The notes: a model not told the origin generated them from the sequence alone. A stretch of 64,000 nt of DNA from Streptomyces sp. Act143 (GCF_003143935.1 NZ_QFRX01000001.1:326457-390456); one strand, 5' to 3'. Positions 23,794 to 32,958 are shown, numbered from the stretch's first letter. Translations and numbers: made by a program.

Positions 23794-26700
23794 CGCCGTC
23801 TCCTCCATCCCCTCCGTGTCGGCCTGGGCGGCAGCGCCCCGGGCAGACTGTCCAGTTCGGCCTGGACGGCGAGGGTGTCCGCATGGTCCTCGCCCAGACG
23901 CAGCCGCCGTTTCGCCAGCACTTCGCGCAGGGCCTCCGCCGCGTCACCGTGTCGTCCGCGCCGACGGTGCACACGGGCCAGCCCCACCCGGACTTCCAGG
24001 GTCTGGAGGTCGTCGGGGCCGAGGCGCCGCACGAGCTGCGGCAGCAGCACGTCGTACAGCCGCTCGGCCTCGTCCAGTTCGCCCTTGTCGGTGAGCAGGG
24101 ACGCGAGTGCCGTGATCGCCTCCAGCGTGGCCGGATGGTCCGGCCCCAGGTCCCGTTCACGTTCCGCGGTCACCGCCCGGATCAGAGCGAGGGCTTCCGT
24201 CGGCCGGCGCAGATCGATCAGTGCCGCGGCCCAGCCGAGCATCGCGCTCTGGGTGTCGACGTGCCCGGCGTCCCACAGGTGGGAACGCACGTCGACGACG
24301 AGCTGCCAGGTCCGCTCGGCAGCGACCGGATCGCCCCCGCCGTGCAGGAGGGAGGCGGCCTCGGCGAGCGTGACGAGGTCGTCCTGGAGCAGCTGGGCGA
24401 AGTGGTTGGCCCAGAAGGACTCGGACCGGTTGAGTTCCTCCTCCGGTCTGAGCAGCAGCGTGAACGCCTCGGCCGTGCCCGGTGTCCTGTCGGGCTCCCG
24501 GCTCGCCAGGTCCTCGGCCACGGAGTGCATGTAGAGGCGGTAGCCCGTGTCGTCGCGGGAAGGGACCTTGTCCAGTTCGGCGGCGAGTTCCAGGGTGCGG
24601 GTGACGGCGCGCTGCTGCTTCTCGCCGATGCGGGCCATGGCCTCGACGAGCGCCGGGCGGCTGTCGTCACGGGTCGGCAGTTCGACGGCGACCTCGGCCC
24701 GCAGTTCGTCGATCACGGGCTCGGCCTCCGCGCGCAGTACCCCGGTCGCCGAGCCGAAGTCGTACTCCCAGTCCAACGCCCAGGTCAGCAGGCGGCCGCG
24801 GTCGTCACCGGCCAGGAGCAGGGCGCCGTCGGGGGCCAGCGCGACATCGGTGACCGCGTCCGAGAAGCCGGTGAAGGCCCGCAGTTCCCGGCCGGTCGTC
24901 AGGTCCCACAGCCGTGCCTGGCGGTCCTCGCCGCCTGACGCCGCGAGCCGAAAGTCCGGCGTGACGGCGAGGCTGCGCACGGCGGCGGTGTGCCCGGTGA
25001 GCACATGGACGCAGCGGGCGGCGGCGACGTCCCACAGCCGGACGGTGCCGTCGGCGGAGCAGGACAGCAGGTGCCGGCCGTCCGCGCCGGGCAGGACGTC
25101 GACCACGGCGTCGGCGTGTCCGGTGAGCACCACCTCGCACTGTCCGTCGGCGGTCCGCCACACGCGTACGGTCGCGTCGGCGCCGCCGGTGACGACGTGG
25201 CGGCCGTCCTCGCTCAGCCGTGCGGCGCCGATCCATTCCTCGTGCCCGCCCAGCACCCACCGCAGTTCGCCCGTGCGCAGGTCCCAGATCTTCACCGTGA
25301 CGTCCTGGCCGCGGGAGAGCCCCCAACGGTGGTCGGCGCTGACGGCCACGTCCAGCACCGCTCCCGGGTGCGCCTCCCACCGTCCGAGGCACCGGCCGCC
25401 GGGGATGTCCCAGGCGGCGACGACGCCGTCGGCCGTCCCGGAGAGGGCCACCTGGCCGTCCTCGCTGACCGCGACGTAGTACACGTGGTCGCGGGAGCTG
25501 GTGAACAGCTGGACGATGCGCCGGTCGCGGGGCTGCCAGGCGACGACCCTGCCGTCCTCGCCCCCGGACACCGCGAGCCGGCCGTCGGCGGTCATCGCCA
25601 GGGCGGTGAGGTGTCCGGTGTGCAGGCTGAGCGTGTGCAGCAGTTGCCCGGTCTCCACGTCGAAGACCCAGGCCTCGGAGTTGCCGGCGCGGGCGAGCGC
25701 GGTGGGGCTGCGCCCGCTGAGTTCCAGGGCCCAGGGGCGGTCGTCGTCGGGGGTGATCCGGCCCGCGGACCAGGCGTCGACGAGTGCGGTACGGCGGCCG
25801 AGTGCACCGAGTCGGCGCCACAGGCGTACGGGCTCGGTGTGGCGCCGGTGGCCGGGCAGTGCGCGGGCCGCGCGGATCAGTTCGGCCGCCTCCTCCAGGC
25901 GTCCGGCTGCGCCGTGCGTGGCCGCGAGGTCCAGCAGTTCGGCTGCACGGGTGGCCGCAGCGGTGACGTCCCTGGCCTGGTGGGGGCGGACGTAGCTCCA
26001 GGGGGCCGGTGGTCCGGCGGGCGGCAGGTGCCAGGCGCGCACGGTCTTGCCCTCGGCGGTGAGGGCGCGGTGCCCGGTCCCGCTCAGCGCGACCGACTTG
26101 GTGTCGGGTGTGGCGTCCAGGGAGAGGCGGCAGCGGCCCGTGGTGAGGTCCCACACCCGTGACGGCTCGCCGCGTCCGCCGCTGGAGAAGCCGACCGTGC
26201 CGTCCGAGTTCAGGGCTGTCCGGCCGTATTCGGTCTTGAGAACCCGTGAGGCATCACCGGAGCCGAGGTCGGCCAGTCGTACGTGAGCGCTCCCGTCGGT
26301 GACCGCGACGAGTCGGCCGTCGTCGGTGAACCGCACGCTCAGACAGGCGCGGTCGAACCGGTGGACCAGCGCGCCCGTGCGGACGTCGTACACCGTGCTC
26401 GTCCGGCGTGTGTGGTCGACGATGCAGCACAGGGTGCCCCGGGCGCCCAGGAAGTCGACCCGGCTCTCGAACTGCCGGCCCTCCACGGGTTCGCCGGTCT
26501 CCAGGTCCCAGGTGACGACCTCTCCCTCGTACCCGCTGGTGACCGCGTGCCGCTGATCCTCCGTCAGCGCGACCGCGAGCACCCAGCTGGGGTGGCCGGG
26601 GAGTTCGAACCCGGTGGCGGCCTCCAGGTCGAGCACCAGCGCGCGCCCGGTGCCCCCGCCGACGACCAGGAGGCGTCCGTCGTCGCGGACCGCGAGTGCC

Positions 26701-28109
26701 TTGGCGCGGTAGTTCTCCAGATGCAGTTCCTGGCGGCACTCCCCCGTGGCCAGGTCCCAGATCCGCAGCCCGCCGGAACCGTCCGCCGAGATGCCGGTCG
26801 TGCCGTCCGGGGTCAGGGCGAGGGCGGTGATCCAGTCGTCGTGTTCCCCGGGCAGCACGGACTGGGCCGGGGCGGGCGCGTCCCGCACCGAGGCGAGGGC
26901 GGCGGCGATCTGCGGGTCGTCGGGCATCCGTGCGGACGCGTCCCGGAGCAGGTCGGACGCGGCGGGCGCGTCGCCCCGCTCGCGGTGCACCAGCGCCAGC
27001 AGGTACGTGCCGTCGTCGGGGTCGCCGAACCGCACGGATTCCAGCTCGTCCACCAGTTCGGCATCGGTGAGCACACCCGTCCGCCAGCGGTGCAGTCCGC
27101 GGTTGTAGCGGGTGTGCGGGTGGTGGGGGTCCGCCCGCAGGGCACGGGTCCACAGCTCGTCGGCGCTGTCGCGGCGGCCGAGGTCCAGCATCGACAGCGC
27201 GTGGTTGGAGAGGCTGTCGGCGAGCAGGGTGGCCGCGGACGGGGCGCGGCGGGGATAGGGGCCGATCTCGCGCCGGTGCACCTCGACCAGCCGCTCGGCG
27301 AGCGGGCCGAGCCGGGAGGGGCGTGCGGCGGGGTCCTCCGCGAAGCACTCGCGCAGTATGTCCAGCACCTCGACCGGCACCCGCTGGATCGCGCCCGGCG
27401 TCTGCGACCGGGTATGGCCCTCGAAGGCGTCGCCCGCGGTGGTCCCGTCCCGCACCGGCGGCCTGCCCAGGAGCATTTCGAACACGGTGACCGCCCAGGA
27501 CCAGACGTCGGTGGCCGGGGTGAGCCCGGACGGTGACCGCGCCTGCTCGGGCGAGCAGTACGCGGGGTCCAGGCCGCCCCGGCTGACGAACGGCTCCGCG
27601 TCCCCGGCCGCGCGGGCCCGTGCCAGGCCGAAGTCGGTGACCTTGACCGTGCCGTCCCGGGTCAGCATCACGTTGGCGGGCTTGACGTCCTGGTGCACGA
27701 CGTCGTTCTCGTGCGCGTGGTCCAGGCCCCAGGCGGACTGGATCGCGACGTCCAGCAGCGTCGCGAGGGGATCGTCGCCGTACAGGGTCCGGTTGCGGAC
27801 GGCTTCCGCGAGGCTGCCGCCGTCGGCCCACTCGGCGAAGACCCTGGGCACGTCCTCCAGGGTGCGCACGTAGACGCAGTTGGCGATGTGCGGGTGCAGG
27901 CCCAGCCCCACCCACACCTCCGCCTCCCGCACGAAGTCGCCGATTCCGTCCGGCGAGCGGACGACGGCCGGGCGCGGGGTCTTCACCGCCAGGTCGATGC
28001 CCCAGCCGCGGTGGTGGACCCGGTGCACGAGTCCGAGGCCGCCGGTGCGCACCACGTCCAGGACTTCGTACAGGTCCAGGATGACGTCGCCGCGGCGCCA
28101 GGTGGCCAT
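23790..28109 (-). CDS. Serine/threonine kinase fused to two WD40 propellers and TPRs
   Basis: This is a 1,439-residue multidomain protein. Residues 1-280 are a Hanks-type kinase: the glycine loop is replaced by RTGGLGLVH, the ATP-binding Lys is in LAVKTPR (residue 43), the catalytic loop is HQDVKPAN (139-146, HQD instead of HRD), DFG is at 159-161, and YCSPEQA closes the activation segment. A short TPR stretch covers 300-400. Then come about 15 WD40 blades in two groups: seven from about 425 to 715, a helical spacer, and about eight from 800 to 1120. The C-terminus (1260-1430) is a kinesin-light-chain-type TPR array (LGPDHPATLEAITALASLLT). It has no membrane helix. It lies 5 bases downstream of DUF7019 and overlaps the next gene. 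Probably a cytoplasmic sensor kinase. Confidence 0.92.
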   Translation of the reverse strand: MATWRRGDVILDLYEVLDVVRTGGLGLVHRVHHRGWGIDLAVKTPRPAVVRSPDGIGDFVREAEVWVGLGLHPHIANCVYVRTLEDVPRVFAEWADGGSLAEAVRNRTLYGDDPLATLLDVAIQSAWGLDHAHENDVVHQDVKPANVMLTRDGTVKVTDFGLARARAAGDAEPFVSRGGLDPAYCSPEQARSPSGLTPATDVWSWAVTVFEMLLGRPPVRDGTTAGDAFEGHTRSQTPGAIQRVPVEVLDILRECFAEDPAARPSRLGPLAERLVEVHRREIGPYPRRAPSAATLLADSLSNHALSMLDLGRRDSADELWTRALRADPHHPHTRYNRGLHRWRTGVLTDAELVDELESVRFGDPDDGTYLLALVHRERGDAPAASDLLRDASARMPDDPQIAAALASVRDAPAPAQSVLPGEHDDWITALALTPDGTTGISADGSGGLRIWDLATGECRQELHLENYRAKALAVRDDGRLLVVGGGTGRALVLDLEAATGFELPGHPSWVLAVALTEDQRHAVTSGYEGEVVTWDLETGEPVEGRQFESRVDFLGARGTLCCIVDHTRRTSTVYDVRTGALVHRFDRACLSVRFTDDGRLVAVTDGSAHVRLADLGSGDASRVLKTEYGRTALNSDGTVGFSSGGRGEPSRVWDLTTGRCRLSLDATPDTKSVALSGTGHRALTAEGKTVRAWHLPPAGPPAPWSYVRPHQARDVTAAATRAAELLDLAATHGAAGRLEEAAELIRAARALPGHRRHTEPVRLWRRLGALGRRTALVDAWSAGRITPDDDRPWALELSGRSPTALARAGNSEAWVFDVETGQLLHTLSLHTGHLTALAMTADGRLAVSGGEDGRVVAWQPRDRRIVQLFTSSRDHVYYVAVSEDGQVALSGTADGVVAAWDIPGGRCLGRWEAHPGAVLDVAVSADHRWGLSRGQDVTVKIWDLRTGELRWVLGGHEEWIGAARLSEDGRHVVTGGADATVRVWRTADGQCEVVLTGHADAVVDVLPGADGRHLLSCSADGTVRLWDVAAARCVHVLTGHTAAVRSLAVTPDFRLAASGGEDRQARLWDLTTGRELRAFTGFSDAVTDVALAPDGALLLAGDDRGRLLTWALDWEYDFGSATGVLRAEAEPVIDELRAEVAVELPTRDDSRPALVEAMARIGEKQQRAVTRTLELAAELDKVPSRDDTGYRLYMHSVAEDLASREPDRTPGTAEAFTLLLRPEEELNRSESFWANHFAQLLQDDLVTLAEAASLLHGGGDPVAAERTWQLVVDVRSHLWDAGHVDTQSAMLGWAAALIDLRRPTEALALIRAVTAERERDLGPDHPATLEAITALASLLTDKGELDEAERLYDVLLPQLVRRLGPDDLQTLEVRVGLARVHRRRGRHGDAAEALREVLAKRRLRLGEDHADTLAVQAELDSLPGALPPRPTRRGWRRRR

Positions 28110-28114
28110 CGGCG

Positions 28115-28777
28115 TCAGTCCACCACGGCGGCGTACAGGGGTGTTCCGAGCAGCACCGACCTGCCGGTGCCGTCCGGGCTTTCGCCGTGCAGCAGTCGCT
28201 TCGCCACGAACTCGACGTTCTGCGCCGGCCAGCGCAGTCGCTCAACGGCCCCCTGAACGCGGCCCAGTGCCGCGCGATCGACGCGGTCGAGGTCGCCGTC
28301 CACCGCGTCGGCGACGTACTCGTCCTCCAGGTCGGAGGTGATCCCGAGGCCGTCGAGCATGGAGGACATCATCGAGCGCCCCACGCCGTGGGCCTCGGCG
28401 TCCGGCACGTAGTCGTAGACGTGCCGGTACGAGCCGCCCAGGGCGACGAGGGTGTTCTCGCTGCGCCCGCCGAAGAACACCAGGGACGACGCGGGGTCGT
28501 CGGGGAACGCGCCCCAGCGCATCCGCAGCGAGCCCCAGAAGTACTGGCCCGGAGCGTCCACCGTGCCGAGGTCACCGTGGTCGTGGAGGTATCGGACGAC
28601 CGATTGGAGACGCGTGATCCGGTCGTTCGGCGGGCCCTCGGTGGTGCGCTTCGCCGACAGCACGGAGAGGTTGACACCCACCTCCGTCTGCCGCTTGGCC
28701 CCGAACCCGGGTTCGATCTGCGGCAACAGCATGTCGACCTTGCTGTCGGAGATGTACACGTAGTAGCTCAGCGACAC
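28115..28777 (-). CDS. DUF7019 (SAVMC3_10250-type) family protein
   Basis: This 220-residue protein matches an actinobacterial family of unknown function: it begins SLSYYVYISDSKVDMLLPQI, has VNLSVLSAKR, the segment YFWGSLRMRWGAF and FFGGRSENTLVALGGS, and ends in a helical part. It is the first gene of an operon with the WD40 kinase (5-base gap) and an unknown protein. Members of this family are usually found beside kinases or sensor proteins, which agrees with a signalling role, but no activity is known. No membrane helix or signal peptide is present. Confidence 0.8.
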   Translation of the reverse strand: MSLSYYVYISDSKVDMLLPQIEPGFGAKRQTEVGVNLSVLSAKRTTEGPPNDRITRLQSVVRYLHDHGDLGTVDAPGQYFWGSLRMRWGAFPDDPASSLVFFGGRSENTLVALGGSYRHVYDYVPDAEAHGVGRSMMSSMLDGLGITSDLEDEYVADAVDGDLDRVDRAALGRVQGAVERLRWPAQNVEFVAKRLLHGESPDGTGRSVLLGTPLYAAVVD

Positions 28778-29034
28778 TGCCGGATCCTCCCAGGCCTCGA
28801 CCTTCCCAGCCTATCGATCACGGCCGGTTGTGAGCCATGGGATGTGCGGGTGACGGGAGTTGAGCGATCGGGCGACGGCGTCCTCGTCGCCCGTGCGGTT
28901 GCAGGCGGCGGGGTCCGGATTCGAGACCGGAGGGGGCACGTACCCCCACGACCCCGCCGGCGCCCGCGCCACGGGCCGCTCGCGCGTGGGCACCGTGGCC
29001 GGTGGCCAGGTCAAGGACATGCTGTCCGGGCAGG
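28778..29034. other. Intergenic stretch
   Basis: About 250 bases without a gene upstream of the kinase operon. The promoter of that operon should be here. I see no clear -35/-10 pair and no strong hairpin. Confidence 0.4.
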
Positions 29035-29643
29035 TCACCCAGCGCCTGCGTGGGACCGAGGGATCGCCTGCAGAGCGATGTCGACCGTGGCATGGAGGTC
29101 TGCGCGGGGCACGCCGGCGGCCGCGTGCACGGCGTTTCCCTCACTGACGACCATGACGTAGCGGGCGAGTGCGTGCGGGTCGGTCCCCGCGGGCAGGTCG
29201 CCCTCCTCGACGGCGCGGGCCAGGCGCCGCGCGAGTTCACGCTCACCGGCCAGGCGACTGTCGGCCAGGAACTTGGCGACGCGGCCGCTGTCGCCGCCCT
29301 CGGCCAGGCCGCCTTGCACGGACAGGCAACCCGAGGGACGGTCGGCGCGGGTGAGCGCGTCCGCGTTGGCGCGGAGGAAGGATTCGATGACCTCGTACGC
29401 GGTCGGCTCGGCGAGGGCCTGGCGGGCATAGGCCATGTCGGCCTCGGCATAGCGGGCGACGGCGCGGTGGAAGAGCTCCTCCTTGTTGCCGAACGCCGCA
29501 TACATGCTCGTGCGGTTGATACCCATGGCCTCGGTGAGGTCGGCGAGCGAGGCGCCCTCGTAGCCCTGGCGCCAGAACACCTCCACCGCACGGTCCAGTG
29601 CGGCATCCGCGTCGAAGCCCCGGGGTCTGCCGCGCACCGTCAT
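29035..29643 (-). CDS. TetR-family regulator
   Basis: This 202-residue protein has an N-terminal TetR HTH (RAVEVFWRQGYEGASLADLT, EAMGINRTSMYAAFGNKEEL) and an all-helical ligand domain with a Cys in RPSGCLSVQG, as in AcrR/YxaF-like members that govern SDR genes. ATG 29643 follows a ggagg ribosome site. It is divergent from an SDR gene, and two copies of an ACCGA-CGGT-type palindrome lie between them, so it very likely represses itself and the SDR/SnoaL pair. Confidence 0.93.
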   Translation of the reverse strand: MTVRGRPRGFDADAALDRAVEVFWRQGYEGASLADLTEAMGINRTSMYAAFGNKEELFHRAVARYAEADMAYARQALAEPTAYEVIESFLRANADALTRADRPSGCLSVQGGLAEGGDSGRVAKFLADSRLAGERELARRLARAVEEGDLPAGTDPHALARYVMVVSEGNAVHAAAGVPRADLHATVDIALQAIPRSHAGAG

Positions 29644-29674
29644 GACGTCCTCCTGTGTCGGACCCCAAATTTTA

Positions 29675-29684
29675 ACCGATCGGT
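29675..29684. promoter_or_regulatory. TetR operator, site 1
   Basis: ACCGATCGGT is a perfect 10-bp palindrome 31 bases upstream of the tetR start codon. It shares the ACCGA-CGGT core with the second site at 29,734. Confidence 0.65.
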
Positions 29685-29733
29685 ACGGAATAGCCGTCCC
29701 GCCTCCGCGGTTCTCCACTGACGAACGACTTAA

Positions 29734-29747
29734 GTACCGAACGGTAC
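29734..29747. promoter_or_regulatory. TetR operator, site 2
   Basis: GTACCG and CGGTAC (29734-29739 and 29742-29747) flank a two-base centre. The site ends 18 bases before the SDR start codon, overlapping the expected transcription start region. With site 1 it suggests one TetR dimer per promoter. Confidence 0.7.
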
Positions 29748-29765
29748 AGAAAAGGAGAACCCCTC

Positions 29766-30512
29766 ATGGGACAGCTGAACGGCAAGACCGCCCTCGTCAC
29801 CGGTGCCACCTCCGGCATCGGCCTGGCCGCCGCCCGACGGCTCGCCGAGGAAGGCGCCCACGTCTTCCTCACCGGCCGCCGCAAGGAGGCCCTCGACGAG
29901 GCGGTCGCCGCCATCGGCGACCACGCCACGGGAGTACGCGCCGATGTCGCGAGCCTCGACGACCTCGACCGCCTCTTCGCGCAGATCGCACAGCACGGCA
30001 GCCTCGACATCGTCTTCGCCAACGCCGGCGGCGGAGAGTTCGCGGCCCTGCCCGACATCACCTGGGACCACTACGCGGACACCTTCAACACCAACGTCGG
30101 CGGCACCCTGTTCACCGTGCAGAAGGCACTTCCGCTGCTCACCCCCGGCGCCTCGATCATCCTGACCAGCTCCAACATCGACACCAAGGGCGCCGCCTCC
30201 TTCAGCGTCTACGCCGCCACCAAGGCCGCGCTGCGCTCCCTCACCCGCAGTTGGGCGGCGGAACTCGTCACCCGCGGCATCCGGGTCAACAGCATCGCGC
30301 CCGGTCCGATCGAGACGCCCGGCCTCAGCGGCCTCGCGGGCGGCCCCGAGGCTGCCGAGCAGCTGCTCCAGGGCCTGGCCGCCGGAGTGCCCATGAAGCG
30401 CCTCGGCCGCCCGCAAGAGATCGCCGAGACCGTCCTCTTCCTCGCGGGCGAGGCCAGCAGCTACATGACCGGCGCCGAGATATACGTCGACGGCGGGGCC
30501 AGCCAGATCTGA
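29766..30512 (+). CDS. Short-chain dehydrogenase/reductase
   Basis: This 248-residue classical SDR has every key element: the cofactor loop TGATSGIG (residues 13-20), TGRR after the second strand (an NADP-type Arg pair), ANAGGGE, the catalytic Ser in LTSSNID, YAATK as the YxxxK pair, and the closing YMTGAEIYVDGGASQ. A strong ribosome site (aaaggag) precedes ATG. It is divergent from tetR and is followed 113 bases later by a SnoaL-like gene. It probably reduces a ketone or aldehyde; the substrate is unknown. Regulation by the TetR neighbour is inferred. Confidence 0.93.
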   Translation: MGQLNGKTALVTGATSGIGLAAARRLAEEGAHVFLTGRRKEALDEAVAAIGDHATGVRADVASLDDLDRLFAQIAQHGSLDIVFANAGGGEFAALPDITWDHYADTFNTNVGGTLFTVQKALPLLTPGASIILTSSNIDTKGAASFSVYAATKAALRSLTRSWAAELVTRGIRVNSIAPGPIETPGLSGLAGGPEAAEQLLQGLAAGVPMKRLGRPQEIAETVLFLAGEASSYMTGAEIYVDGGASQI

Positions 30513-30625
30513 CCACCGCAACCGACCACCCGGGCCCCCGCCCCCGAGACGCATGACTGCGACGGGGCGTCCGACTTGGCCTCACGGCCGACCAGGACGC
30601 CCCGGACCTCTTCGAAGGACTCACG

Positions 30626-30979
30626 ATGCACGCCGTGACCGACCTGCTCACCGCCAACCTCCACGAAGTCTTCGGCAACCGCGACCCCGTATCCCGCCGC
30701 GCGGCCATCGACCGCATCTACACCGAGGACGTCGTCTTCTCCGACCCGGAGGGCGTCACGACCGGCCGCGACGCCCTCGAGAACAAGGCCGCCGCCCTCC
30801 TCGCCGACGCCCCCGCCGACTTCTCGTTCACCGAGGACGGCCGCCGATACGCCGACACCCAGACCGGGGCACTCGCCTGGGCCTTCGGCCCGCCCGACGC
30901 GCCCGCGGTGCACGGGGTCGACGTCATCACCGTCCGGGACGGAAGGATCGCCACTGTCCTGACCATGTTCGCCACCTGA
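30626..30979 (+). CDS. SnoaL/NTF2-like family protein
   Basis: This 117-residue cone-shaped NTF2-fold protein reads RRAAIDRIYTEDVVFSDPEG, TTGRDALENKAAALLAD, TGALAWAFGPPDAPAVHGVD and VITVRDGRIATVLTMF, the normal order for small polyketide-cyclase-like or isomerase-like proteins. It lacks a signal peptide. It follows the SDR and is likely in the same TetR-controlled transcript, so it may isomerise or bind the SDR substrate. Confidence 0.88.
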   Translation: MHAVTDLLTANLHEVFGNRDPVSRRAAIDRIYTEDVVFSDPEGVTTGRDALENKAAALLADAPADFSFTEDGRRYADTQTGALAWAFGPPDAPAVHGVDVITVRDGRIATVLTMFAT

Positions 30980-30988
30980 CCGCCGCGT

Positions 30989-31036
30989 CGGCGTCCCGTT
31001 CGACGTCCAGATCGGCGTCCCGATCGACGTCCAGGT
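30989..31036. repeat. 24-bp tandem duplication
   Basis: Two adjacent 24-base units, each beginning tcggcgtcccg and ending cgacgtccag plus one base, differ at 2 positions. They lie just after the SnoaL stop, in intergenic DNA. A third, partial copy follows (gtcaggcgtcgacg). No hairpin with a U-run is formed. Confidence 0.8.
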
Positions 31037-31243
31037 CAGGCGTCGACGCGCTCCCAGACGCTTCGCACTGCGTCCGCCCGTGCCCCGTGCGCAGTCGTCG
31101 CGGCCGCCCTGTGGGGCGCGGGTCAACGGGCGCGAGCGGCACGGCCCGGCTCCCTTACCGCAGCCGATGGGACAGCCTTTCCGCGGGGTTCGAGGATGTG
31201 ACCGCCGGCCGCGCCCTTGGGTGTCGGTGGCAACATCCACAAC

Positions 31244-31798
31244 ATGTCCCACTCATACGCACAACCGATTCTGAGGACAGCAGACCTGTCCGAGAGCATG
31301 CGCATCGTCCAGCGGCTGCTCGGAATCGCCGATCTCCAAGGCCTCGAAGTCGACTTCGAGGTACGGGTCACCTCGGAACAGGTCCTTTCAGCACTGCTGG
31401 AAGTGATCCCGGACGCCGAATGGTGGGCCGAAGAGGGCCGGGACGGCTCGTCGGAGAGAGGGGACGATCCTGCTGCGTGTCTTCCCCTCCGGCTGCGCGG
31501 CTGGGCCATGCCTCCCCAAGCGGTGGAGCCGTTCTTCAAAGCGGTGAGAGACAACCCTGCGTCAGCCCGATGGGACTTCAACGGCTGGCCCGAGGCTCCT
31601 GAAGTGGGCCTGGGCGTCGGTGGCACGAGGGGTGCGTTCGTGACGCTGTGCGTGAACGTCCGTGACCTCGAACTGGAGGAGCCCGCGGCCGATCACACCG
31701 TTTTCGTCCACGTCAAACAGATCGAGGCCGAACGCGCGCCGTGGCTCGCGGCTCAAGTCGGGCTGACGGTGATCGGGGAGCTGGTGATGGCCCCGTGA
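31244..31798 (+). CDS. Hypothetical protein
   Basis: This 184-residue soluble acidic protein has no family I can name. It reads SYAQPILRTADLSESMRIVQ at the start, has an AEWWAEEGRDGSSE turn, a conserved-looking LRGWAMPPQAVEPFFKAVRD, and a beta-rich end (GAFVTLCVNVRDLELEEPAA, HTVFVHVKQIEAERAPWLAA). The style recalls small immunity or SMI1-like proteins, but no motif proves it. ATG 31244 is preferred although its ribosome site is weak; a TTG at 31217 would add nine residues. It stands alone. Confidence 0.65.
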   Translation: MSHSYAQPILRTADLSESMRIVQRLLGIADLQGLEVDFEVRVTSEQVLSALLEVIPDAEWWAEEGRDGSSERGDDPAACLPLRLRGWAMPPQAVEPFFKAVRDNPASARWDFNGWPEAPEVGLGVGGTRGAFVTLCVNVRDLELEEPAADHTVFVHVKQIEAERAPWLAAQVGLTVIGELVMAP

Positions 31799-32106
31799 CG
31801 AGGACGTGTGGCCCTGCCGGAATCTTGCGGCTGGGTGTCGGCGTACTCGGAAAGGTGTGCAACGAAGCACGGATGAACGTGCTCAGTCGGGTGTTTGTCG
31901 GTGGGCTCGGGCAGCTGGGGTGGTACCCAACCGTGTCCGCCGGGCGACCAGTTGGTCCGCTTCGGGTAGCCGACGTCCAGCGCCCGAGAGCCAGCTGATG
32001 AAACGGCGGGGCGGGTAGAACTCGGCCGCGCCCGGGTGCACGACACTCCGGGGCCGCCAGAACCAGGGCAGACCGTCCGGGATCACCCGCCGCGCAGGGG
32101 CGGATG
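31799..32106. other. Intergenic stretch with a possible minus-strand relic
   Basis: About 300 bases between convergent genes. On the minus strand 31,990-32,100 reads VIPDGLPWFWRPRSVVHPGA, then AEFYPPRRFISWLS, with coding-type third-position GC but no start or recognisable family. I take it as a fragment of a lost gene. Confidence 0.3.
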
Positions 32107-32850
32107 CTATTGGGGGTCTGCGAGCCAGGCGTCGAAGGTGGTCGGCGCGATGCGGGCGTCCTTGCCCGGGAGGAGTACGTCGCCCGCCATCTCCGGACCG
32201 AGCAGCGATGACCAGGTGGGCACCAGCTTGACCTCGTGTCCGCGCGCGGCGTGGGTGCGACGGGCCATGTCGACCAGGTCCTGTGTTTCCGGTCCGGCGA
32301 CATCGCGGTAGTGCCCCTGCGGTGCGCCCGTGGCGATCTCGGCGAGGATGCCGGCGACGTCGGCAGGGGCGATCGGCTGGACGAGCAGCGGCGGGACGGT
32401 GGCCACGCCGTCGTGTTCGGTCCAGCTCGTCAGCGTCGCGGCGAAGTCGTGGAACTGCGTGAAGGGAACGATCGTCCACGGGGTCGGCCCCTCGGCCACG
32501 AGGCGCTCCTGCTCACGCTTGCCGGCGTAGTGGGCGTTGCCGTCCACCCGGTCGATACCCACGATGGAGAGCAGCACATGGTGGCGGACGCCTGCTCGCC
32601 CCTCGGCGGCGAGCAGGTTCGAGGTGGCGGCGCCGAAGTATGCCACCGCCTCGTCCCGGTCGGCTGTCTCGTAGCTCGTCGCATCCACAACGGCGTCGAC
32701 GCCGGCCAGCGCGACATCGAGGCCCTTCCCGCTGATCAGGTCGATGCCGTATGAGCGACTGATCCGCACGACGTCATGTCCGGCCTGCTCCAGCACGGCG
32801 ACGGTGCGGGCTCCGATGTTCCCGGTTGCTCCGGCGACTGCGATGCGCAT
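32107..32850 (-). CDS. NAD(P)-binding atypical SDR (NmrA/YwnB-like)
   Basis: This 247-residue protein has the Rossmann start MRIAVAGATGNIG (GATGNIG at residues 7-13), an SRSYGIDL second strand, VDAVVDATSYETA, VRHHVLLSIVGIDRV, and then ANAHYAGKREQERLVAEGPT-like text leading to WTIVPFTQFHDFA. This matches atypical SDRs that act as redox sensors or NAD(P)H-dependent reductases. ATG 32850 has a gaggag ribosome site. Upstream lies the palindrome that also occurs before nmrA-like 35,296 and marR, so it probably belongs to that MarR regulon. Confidence 0.87.
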   Translation of the reverse strand: MRIAVAGATGNIGARTVAVLEQAGHDVVRISRSYGIDLISGKGLDVALAGVDAVVDATSYETADRDEAVAYFGAATSNLLAAEGRAGVRHHVLLSIVGIDRVDGNAHYAGKREQERLVAEGPTPWTIVPFTQFHDFAATLTSWTEHDGVATVPPLLVQPIAPADVAGILAEIATGAPQGHYRDVAGPETQDLVDMARRTHAARGHEVKLVPTWSSLLGPEMAGDVLLPGKDARIAPTTFDAWLADPQ

Positions 32851-32924
32851 GGCGAGTGCTCCTCTGGTGTGTGCGGTGCCTTTCAGCGTGCCTTCCGCCG
32901 TCGGCATCCGCGGGGTGGGCGGTC

Positions 32925-32958
32925 TTGCGACTTCCAAGATACGAGCATATGCTCGTAT
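32925..32958 (+). promoter_or_regulatory. Promoter with MarR-type palindrome over the -10 box
   Basis: TTGCGA (32925-32930), a 17-base spacer and TATGCT (32948-32953) form a good promoter for the membrane protein gene. A perfect 20-bp palindrome with core GAGCATATGCTC covers 32939-32958, that is, the -10 region. Binding there would block transcription. The same core lies before marR and before the gene at 35,296. The site also lies upstream of the divergent gene ending at 32,107. Confidence 0.75.

Noticed and set aside
24805..28245. Long Arg/Gly/Pro-rich minus-strand frames overlapping the WD40 kinase
   Set aside because: They are frame-shifted shadows of the kinase gene, with a composition dominated by Arg, Gly and Pro.
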